From: Paulinella micropora
Taxonomy: Eukaryota; Cercozoa; Imbricatea; Euglyphida; Paulinellidae
Length of the DNA: 35,000 nt
Assembly: GCA_019918135.1 (NCBI GenBank)
Contig: WBZZ01006700.1
Location: 5,001-40,000, forward strand
Direction: 5' to 3'
The notes beneath the pieces are model-generated. The model saw nothing but the letters and a program-made list of their open reading frames with translations, made no database searches and was not told the DNA's origin. The stretch's first letter is position 1, and every line of letters begins with the position of its first letter. The translations under genes and the position numbers were made by a program. Positions 27,374 through 35,000 of the stretch are shown one piece after another.

Positions 27374-28521
27374 CCACCCTGCCGGGCTCCCGCTGCGCAC
27401 AAGCACAGCAGAGCGTGGGGGTCGGAGTGTCTACAGTGATCAGCTGTAGGCACGGCAAATTCGGAAAACTGACTTAATAATGCGCACTTTCCTTACTAGT
27501 ATCGGGATCACTTAAGGTGGATCCCACAACCCTTGAACAAAAGTCTTTGTCTGCGATCGGGGGCCGTTGCACAGGAACTTGTGTGACGCTTCAAGGCTCC
27601 TAACCCAATGGACGAAGCGCCTCCGCAATGCTTCCAGTCTTGAACCGGCAACCGGGGCGTCCCCCTCTTACCGGTCGTTGACTTCTCACAACTGTAGTGA
27701 GGCGCAGATAGGTAAATATGTGCTACTTTAATATACCACTGTGACACACGGTCACTCTAGACACAATAAGAGGCAGTTGATATATATGAACAACACTCTT
27801 AACCGGGTAAAGATAATATTATGATTACTAACTAGAAAGTGGCCGTTACACTTTTTAGCGGAATATATTATCGTTAGGCCGGACAACGGGAATTGGCTGG
27901 TGTTTGCATTGGTTGTTTTTGGCTCCGCTAGTCTCCCACATTTTCACACCATCTTTGATCCTTATTTGTATAAGAACAGAGAATTGGGTTACAGTTACTA
28001 GCGGGTGGCTTGGATTGGTTGAGTAAAAGGATAGGCATCATTAAATATATTCTTTTCGACCAGAACCGGCCAAACAACGCAGAATTTAAGAATAATGATA
28101 ACAATTCCCGCCAGTCCAAACTACCGAAGTCAGAAAAGATGTACCTTCCAGAAATTGACCCACGCAACGTACTGATATGGGTAAAAACGGTAATGGTAAA
28201 AAGCTGGTGCCAGTACCAGGATAAGTACTAAAATTGACTGCATTAACAACTAATAATAATACCAACAACATTAACACTAACGGATAATTAAGTAATAATG
28301 GACATAACTGAGGAGAAAGGGTCTAATTAATGTCCACTGGAGGAGGGGGATTGAAACCACCACTAGTTCAGTTGCCAAAGATGCAAGTAAACAATTCAAA
28401 CTTATTGAATATAATATATACACATCTCAAATCTCCTATTCAGTCAATCACACAACACAAAAATAATTTAGGAACTCGATCTATTTCTGTTGGTCTGATA
28501 CTATAGTCTTGCACGCGAGCA
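27374..28521. other. Intergenic region, no recognised gene
   Basis: No convincing coding sequence or RNA gene. Short frames exist (for example 27508-27747 on the minus strand) but lack motifs and support. The part next to 28521 would contain the 3' UTR of the downstream minus-strand gene. No canonical AATAAA is seen just after its stop. Confidence 0.55.
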
Positions 28522-28826
28522 TCAGGAATCAGCTGCGTTAATGCCAGTCCTAGCTGGGCCCACAGAACCCCAGCGGCCGGCGGCGTCTTCCTCATCCACT
28601 GCCAACTGTTTGTCAGACAGGCGGAAGCTTGGGAAGGTGGCTGGGGAAAGTAAAAAGAAGATGAAAGTGGCCGAAAGCGCGCCTGCGGTGAAACCGAACA
28701 TGATCAAGAAGAAGGACCAAGAGGCATTCATGCTAGCTGCGTGTGTCACGGGTTGCGTGTTGATATCAGGTGTGCCACCGGCAAGCTCGAGAAGGGACGC
28801 TTGGTTCTTCTGTAAGGCAACAGCGC
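28522..28826 (-). CDS. Last exon of the EGF-PAN gene: transmembrane helix and cytoplasmic tail
   Basis: Encodes a short ectodomain stem, one hydrophobic helix of about 23-25 residues (roughly 28650-28720) and a 41-residue tail ending AADS before UGA (28522-28524). The helix contains a small-residue patch TAGALSA. The acceptor CAG|GCG at 28826 joins in phase to exon 8 (ATS|G). Confidence 0.85.
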
Positions 28827-30058
28827 CTGCCAGGACAACACACATCAAGGAATGAGAAGACGGACAAGCAGTAGCAGAAGAAAGAAGAGGAAGGAGGACG
28901 AGATGGTTAAGCACCAGCAGTAGCAGAAGAAGAAAGAAGAAGAGGAAGGAGGACGAGATGCTTAAGGAGCAGCAGCAGCAGCAGAAGAAGAAGAAGAAGA
29001 AGAAGAAGAGAACAAACCAACAAACCAAAAACACACACACACACAAAGACACACAAAGACACACACACACACACACACACACACAAGCGCGCAGATTTGG
29101 GACCTGATGTTGCCTCGGTGCGTTCTGCGCAGTCTAGTCCGCTCATGCCGCGGTCGCAGTAGCACAGGCCGCGGAAGCAGATGCCCTTGCCCGAGCAGTC
29201 GTTCGGACAGCGCAACGCTTCGAACCTAAACACACATACACACACATTATATGTACATGTTATGAAAAAATTGGCCCCCCCCCCCCCTCTCATTCTCTCT
29301 CCCTCTCTCTCTCTCTTCCCCCCCCCCCCCCCCCCCCCCCTCTCTCTCCTCTTCTTCTTCGTCTCAGGTGTCTTCAAGATAGAGATACATAGGTAGGTAG
29401 AGTTTACCTTTCGCAGCGTTCTCCGGCGTACTCCAGGTGGCAGAAGCACTTGCCGAACAAGCACAGCCCGCGGCCCGAGCAGTTGTCGGGACACACCTGC
29501 GCGCCACAGCAAATAGCAAGTAACTCTAGAACAAGACGAGCTGCGAGTGAGGACAGAGCGGCGAGCAGCAGGCGGTGCGGCAGAGACCTGCGCCAAAGGA
29601 CCCTGCACGGGCGTGCCGCAGTCCTCGCCCTCGTACCTGCGCGCCAGCCAACAGCAAGCACACGACCATCAACACGACGCAAGAAAATAAAAGACACGCC
29701 GGCACTGTACTGTATACATGTAGAACAACACGACTGAAGAAAACAGAATCTTCGCACTGCACTGTATGTACTGTATGGTGGGCTTGATCGCGAAATATGA
29801 TATTGTCTGCAGTACCCGCTTTCGCAGGCGCACTTGCCCTGCACGCACAGCCCGTGCAGCGAGCAGGCGCGCACACAGGCGCCGCCCGAGCCGACCGCCA
29901 CGGCCTCTTGCCGACTCACCACCGCCGCCAACAAATCCTCCTCCAAACGCACCTGACACGCATGCATGCAAACGTGTTTCCGCATATGTATGTGGGGCAA
30001 AACATAAAACAAACAAACAAACAAATAAACAAATAAATAAACAAACAAAAAAACAAAA

Positions 30059-30097
<39 letters not shown>

Positions 30098-30147
30098 ATG
30101 GAATGAATAAATGAAATAAATGAATAAACGAATAAATAACAAACAAA

Positions 30148-30198
<51 letters not shown>

Positions 30199-30496
30199 GC
30201 AGACACACAAATAGCTCTTCAGCGCGGTGTGTGGCTCACCCTTGCGGCTTCCTTGCCCAGCACCACCTCGCAGTTCGGACCGGCGTAGCCCGGACCACAC
30301 CTGCACACGTGGCAGACATACACCAAATATGTCTTTATGTTCTGATGCATTTCAGCATGGCCCGGCCACAATCGTGCATGTCCCACACCCGACTCTCGAG
30401 TGCTGGTAGAATCAGCCTTCAACAACTAAGAACTCGGTCTCTCTCTCTATCTCTCTCTCTCTCTCTCTCTCTCCTCTCTTTCCTCTCTCTCCTCTT

Positions 30497-30576
<80 letters not shown>

Positions 30577-33500
30577 CTCTCTCTCGCTGTACCAGCATTT
30601 GCCGTGCTGACACACGCCGTGCATGTAGCAGTGGGGGGAACAACGCACCGGCTCTTCGCATGCAGCACCTGCACACCACAAACACATAATAATCACAACG
30701 ATATCAACAACAACAACAACAACAACAACAACTACAACAACAACAATACTACTACTACTACTACTACTACTGCTACTGCTACTGCTACTATTACTACTAC
30801 CACTAGATTATCATAGTTTCATCATGATGATGATGGTGATGATGATGATGAAGGAAAGCAGTGAGTGTTGTGTTGACCTTGGAAGCCCGGGTTGCAGAAG
30901 CATTTGCCCATCCAGCACGTGCCTCGCGCACTGCAAGCTTGCGGACACAGCTCCACCTGCGTTCAGACACACACCAGCAAACTGCTAGTTCCCAAGGACA
31001 GACGACTCTGACTTCAAACGCTTCGTTCGCATGCAACCTTGTTCTCATTGCTTGTTCCGTCGCCTCACGTGCGAAACAGGTATATGCGACGATTGTGCTT
31101 TTTTAGGAACGATAACTAAAATTACTTCACAAATTTTCAAGGGGGCTTCATCCCCGATTCGCAGGTCCTAATCTTTCAGAAGCGGTTCGTGAGAAAGCTC
31201 AAGAAGAGCTTTCGAAGACCGCGATTCAAACAAACGACAACAATGGGCTGAGAACAAAGCCCGGAAAAAGGGAAATGTTGATTGTGGTAATCATGGGCAG
31301 GAGTTACCATTTGCACGCTGCAGTCTAAGCCAGTGCGGCCCGGCACACAGTAGCAGGTGCCGAAATGGCAAAAGCCCTTTGCCGAGCAGTCGTTGCGGCA
31401 GCCGCGGAGGTTCAGCGCGTCTGCCAAGAGCTCCACGCTGCAGTCGGCGCCACCGTACTTGGGCAGGCAAGCACACACGCCGTTGACGCAGACGCCGTGA
31501 CCTGAGCACTCGCCCAGCCCACGGCCGCGACACACGGACTGCGCGTTGAGCTCTGCAGACGGCTCGGGCCCGTCCTGCTGAGGCGCGCTGGGTTCACTGC
31601 CCGCTGCATTTGTCCTATTGTCTCCTTGGCTTGCTTGCTCTTGCCCAGTTCCATTGCTCTGTTCTTGCCCTGCACTTTTGTTGCCCTTGTTCCACTCTTG
31701 TTCTTGCTCTTGCTCTTGCTCTTGGTCTTTGTTTTCTCCGGTCTTCTGTGTCGTCTGCTGTTCTTGTACTGGCTCAGTAGGTTGCTGCTGTTGCCCTTCC
31801 CCTGCGCCTGTTTCCTCATCCGCCCTGGCGGTGCTCGTCTCACCGTTCTGCCCGTCCTCCACTTCGGGCCGTTCCGGTCTGTGGGGCGGTGCTTGCTGGG
31901 AGCTCTGTGCGGTGTCGTCCAGCTGCGGCGCTTTGGCCAGGTGCAGGTGTAGCGCCACCGCGCCGCAGCTCCGGCCAGTCCAGCCAGGCTCACACAAGCA
32001 CATGCCTGCGCGCTGGACCGGCGCGGCAGGGGGCCATGCTGTGGCAGACGACCAGGGCTGCTGGGCAGGTCTCGCGGGGCGAGCTGGTGGAGGCGGCTTG
32101 GTGCTGGTGTGTGACGGTTGTGATGCTCCTTGCGCAGTCGACGCCGCGTGTGAGGTTGTGGCTGGTTTTTGTGTCGTAGATGCTTGTGTGGTTGCAGGTG
32201 CTTGTGTGGTTACAACTGCTTGTTGTTGTGTTGTTGAAGGTGCTTGTTGTGTTGTAGGTGCTTGTTGTGTTGTTGCAGGTGCTTGTTTTGTTGTTGGAGG
32301 TGCTTGTTTTGTTGTTGCAGGTGCTTGTTGTGTCGTTGTAGGTGCTGGTTGTTGCGTTGTAGGTGCTTGTTGTGTCGTTGTAGGTGCTGGTGGTGTGGTT
32401 ACAACTGCTTGTTGTGTGGTTAGAGCTGCTTGTTGTTGTGTTGTCGTAGGTGCTTCTTGTGTGGCTACAACTGGTTGTTGCGTTGTTACAACTGCTTGTT
32501 GTGTGGTTACAACTGGTGGTTGTGTGGTTACAACTGCTTGTTCTGTGGTTATAGCTGCTTGTTCTGTGGTTACAACTGGTGGCTGTGTGGTTACAGCTGG
32601 ATGATGTGTGGTTACAGCTGATTGTTGTGTTGTTACAACTGGTGGTTGTGTGGTTACAACTGCTTGTTGTGTGGCTACAACTGCTTGTTCTGTGGTTATA
32701 GCTGCTTGTTCTGTGGTTACAACTGGTGGCTGTGTGGTTACAGCCGGATGTTGTGTGGTTACAGCTGTTTGTTGTGTTGTTACAACTGCTTGTTGTGTGG
32801 TTACAACTGGTGGTTGTGTGGTTACAACTGGTGGTTGTGTGGTTACAACTGCTTTTTCTGTGGTGACAGCTGCTTGTTCTGTGGTTACAACTGGTGGTTG
32901 TGTGGTTACAGCTGGATGTGTGGTTACAGCTGTTTGTTGTGTTGTTACAACTGGTAGTTGTGTGGTTACAACTGGTGGTTGTGTGGTTACAACTGCTTGT
33001 TCTGTGGTTACAGCTGCTTGTTCTGTGGTTACAACTGGTGGTTGTGTGGTTACAGCTGGATGTTGTGTGGTTACAGCTGGTTGTTTTGTGGCTACAGCTG
33101 GTTGTTGTGTGGTTATTACAACTGATGGTTGTGTGGTTACAACGGGTGCTTGTGTTGTTACAGGTGCTTGTGTTGTTACAACTGGTTGTTCTGTTGTTAG
33201 AGCTGCTTGTTGTGTGGTTACAACTGGTGGTTGTGTGGCTACAACTGCTTGTTGTGTTGTTGCAGGTGCTTGTGTGGTTGCAGCTGCTTGTTCTGTTGTT
33301 GTAATTGGTTCTTGTATCGTTGCAAGTGCTTGTTGCGGTGTTGACTCTGCCGGTGTTGTTGCTGCTTGTGTGGTGGCCGGTTCTGTGGTTGTTGCTTCAG
33401 TAGTGACGGCGGCTTCTGTGGTGGGCGCTGGTAGTGTGGTCGTGGGTGCGTCATCGCCGTCTTGACCCAACTGGCAAAAGACTTGCTCGCTGGCGACCGT

Positions 33501-35000
33501 GACGGGCGAGCTGGTGGCACTCAGTGTGCATACCTTGGTGTTGACGTGCAGCGGGTCCGTGCCCGGCGCCCAGCTGAAGGCGACGCAAGCCGGTCTTTGC
33601 TGACAGGCGGCCAGACACTCCGCGATGGTGGCCTTGTCGAACAGGCGGCAGTCCGTCATTCCGCACTCGGTCACCCCTGCGGCGTGGTTCCCGACCTGCA
33701 GCGAGCCCGCGGGACAGCTCGGCAGATGGTCTAGCAGGCAAAACAGTTGGTGGAACGCCCCGGCTTGCTCAGACGGCCCCTGCCCTTTGAATGTGGTACA
33801 AACATTGGAATCTGTGTGCAGAGGGTGTGTGCCGAGCGGAGCCCAGCCGAAGCCATGGCAGCCGGCGCTGCTTTGACAGAGGTCACGGCACTCCTGCACA
33901 GAGCTCTGCGTGTAGGTCTCCTGGCACAGTCCGCTGCTGCAGTCCAGCGCCAACTCCTTGCCCGCCACCTCCACGCTGCCCACAGGACAGGCGGGCAAGT
34001 CGCTCAGCTTGCAGAACAGCTGAAAGCAGCCTTCTGCTTCACAGGTGGCGTTTGGTTGGTCGCTGTTGTGTAAGGTGCAGTCATTGTCGTGGATCGCGTT
34101 CTGGGGGGCCCACTTGAAAGCTTTACAGTCGGTGAGCGCCATGCATTGCTGCATGCACTCTTCGATGCTGCCTTGTTTGTGGCGTTCGTCGCATCGCAGC
34201 CCGCATCCCGGGACTTCCGCGGTCGAGCCACCAACCTGCAAGCTTCCAGGCGGGCAGACGGGCTGCTCAGCGTCGTGTGTGACTAGAGCTCGGCGAGAGC
34301 GGCTGGAGGCTTCATACAAGCCACTGGCAAACTCGTCTAGGAAATCGAAATCCGTCTCGGGCACACAGATCCCGTGTGATTCGCACGGAGGTGAGCATGC
34401 GACCAAGACGTTACAGTAGCGCCCGTACCAATCCGACTCGCACTCGCAACCGAAGATAGGACCGAGCCATGCGCCGTGCGGCCCGCAGTCGGTTTTGGTT
34501 TGGCAGTAGGCGCCGGCCCAGCCCTGCGCACAGACACAGATCTTGTCCTTGTCCTTCCCGTCCAGCGCCACGCATCGCCCATGCGGCCCGCACTCGCTGT
34601 CTTGCTCACAGAAGGCTTCCTGACAGCCCACGCCGGTGAAGTTGGCGGCGCAGTCGCAGGTCCCGTCGGGCCGACACGTGCCTTGGCCCAGAAGCTCCAG
34701 GCAGCCCATGGGGCAGGTCAGGTCACAGGACGCGCCGGACACGCCATCTCGACAGGAGCAGCCCAGCGTGCCGTTGGGCTGCAGCTCGCACACGCCCTGT
34801 CCGCTGCAGTTGTGAGGACAGGACACGTCAGGCTGCTGAGGCTGCTCCGGCGGGCTTGCCTCGTCGGCGGTGGTGGACGCTGCTCTTTGGCAGGAGCCCA
34901 GAGCAGTTCGCTCGAAGCCACCGAAGCACACGCAGCCCTCTTCCTCGCAGAAACCTCCACCGCCACATTTACCAGGACAAGCGGCAGCCGCGACTTGCAT
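28522..35000 (-). CDS. EGF / PAN-Apple / mucin-like type I membrane protein, nine exons, 5' partial
   Basis: Exons in transcript order: 31308-35000, 30878-30956, 30593-30668, 30240-30300, 29816-29952, 29588-29636, 29408-29496, 29104-29225, 28522-28826. All eight introns are GT-AG and every junction keeps the frame; for example KCW from exon 3 joins CGPGYAGPNC of exon 4 and completes an EGF domain. The model gives 1,536 residues and continues beyond the window. Residues 8-240 hold about six EGF-like domains. Three PAN/Apple-like domains start near 246, 340 and 427 (CPxGSxxV...C...C...F-x-WAP). Residues ~517-970 form a Thr-rich mucin-like stalk. More EGF repeats follow, and the exon 9 part has a membrane helix (SWSFFLIMFGFTAGALSATF and beyond) and a 41-residue tail with DEED and one Trp. 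Expected at the cell surface or in a secretory organelle, as an adhesin or sugar/protein-binding receptor. The ATG at the window edge may not be the true start. Confidence 0.88.
28827..29103 (-). repeat. Intron 8 with tandem and simple repeats
   Basis: AGGAAGGAGGACGAGATG occurs twice about 54 bp apart (near 28889 and 28943), followed by (CAG)n, (GAA)n and (AC)n tracts on the plus strand. Confidence 0.75.
29226..29407 (-). repeat. Intron 7 with C-runs and CT repeats
   Basis: C-runs near 29275-29287 and 29319-29340 with CT-rich tracts on either side (plus strand). Confidence 0.85.
29953..30239 (-). repeat. Intron 4 with a long AAAT-type microsatellite
   Basis: About 190 bp of (AAAT)n / (AAAC)n type repeat on the plus strand (30003-30198), partly degenerate in the middle. 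Confidence 0.9.
30301..30592 (-). repeat. Intron 3 with a long CT microsatellite
   Basis: An interrupted (CT)n tract spans about 30437-30588 and ends very close to the 5' splice site at 30592. Confidence 0.9.
30669..30877 (-). repeat. Intron 2 with AAC, ACT and ATG trinucleotide repeats
   Basis: (CAA)n near 30708-30745, (CTA/CTG)n near 30748-30795 and (GAT)n near 30823-30850 on the plus strand. Confidence 0.9.
32080..33460 (-). repeat. Mucin-like Thr/Val/Gln/Pro stalk with 21 bp repeat
   Basis: Coding repeat inside exon 1. The core (about 32500-33250) is built from seven-residue units of the form [VA][VI]TT[QE][QPH][PAT], such as VVTTQPP, VVTTEQA and AVTTQHP. These are arranged in about four higher-order blocks of seven or eight units, each starting AVTTQPP-VVTTEQA. 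The flanks are looser TTQ-APT repeats. The Thr density implies heavy O-glycosylation if secreted. Confidence 0.9.

Noticed and set aside
27508..27747. 79-codon minus-strand frame and a tRNA-like stretch around 27640-27690
   Set aside because: The frame has no recognised motif. The stretch does not form T- and anticodon-arm stems when checked by eye.
31618..33465. Long plus-strand open frames rich in Val, Cys and Gly across the mucin-like repeat
   Set aside because: They are the antisense reading of the Thr/Val/Gln heptad repeat. The repeat period is a multiple of three, so all frames stay open. The minus-strand frame is anchored by EGF and PAN cysteines on both sides.

Overview
This is nuclear DNA from a eukaryote, most likely a repeat-rich unicellular alga or other protist. 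The evidence is two LTR retrotransposons and a spliced gene with eight introns encoding an EGF / PAN-Apple / mucin-like membrane protein. The sequence alone does not fix the lineage. The AG|G intron acceptors and the EGF-PAN domain mix would suit an alveolate, but that is inference.

Layout. (1) 1-14969: a decayed Ty3/gypsy-type element on the minus strand (element 1). Its 3' LTR is at the window start. It is followed (plus-strand order) by a 1.95 kb 3' noncoding region full of tandem repeats and hairpins, then pol, gag, extra ORFs upstream of gag, a primer-binding site and a truncated 5' LTR. (2) 14970-16915: a mosaic holding a ~200 bp direct repeat pair, a minus-strand coding fragment of unknown function, and an inverted repeat. 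(3) 16916-27323: a second, related element on the plus strand (element 2). It has 248 bp LTRs, a 4 bp target duplication, a primer-binding site, gag, pol and a polypurine tract, and it inserted into one arm of that inverted repeat. (4) 27328-28521: no recognisable gene. (5) 28522-35000 and beyond: a nine-exon minus-strand gene. Its nine exons give 1,536 residues inside the window, and every splice junction keeps the reading frame. Domain order is EGF repeats, three PAN/Apple-like domains, a Thr/Val/Gln heptad mucin-like stalk, more EGF repeats, one transmembrane helix and a short acidic tail.

The most novel material is the retrotransposon family. Both copies share a Gag with a CCCH-like finger plus RG-rich tail, a protease whose active-site triad reads D-T-M instead of D-T/S-G, an unidentified conserved domain between protease and reverse transcriptase, and an unidentified conserved domain after the integrase. 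Element 2 has gag and pol in the same frame, separated by a single UGA followed by CGG, a known read-through context. Element 1 carries a 10-14 nt motif (sense TCTACGTTAG) in its LTR and again 9-14 nt upstream of the start codons of gag and of two extra ORFs. This suggests a splice or leader-body junction signal for subgenomic mRNAs.

Both elements are frameshifted. In element 2 all six shifts are single missing bases, mostly at short homopolymers, so either deletion-biased decay or sequencing/assembly error must be considered. The two elements lie head to head, with their 5' ends about 1.9 kb apart.
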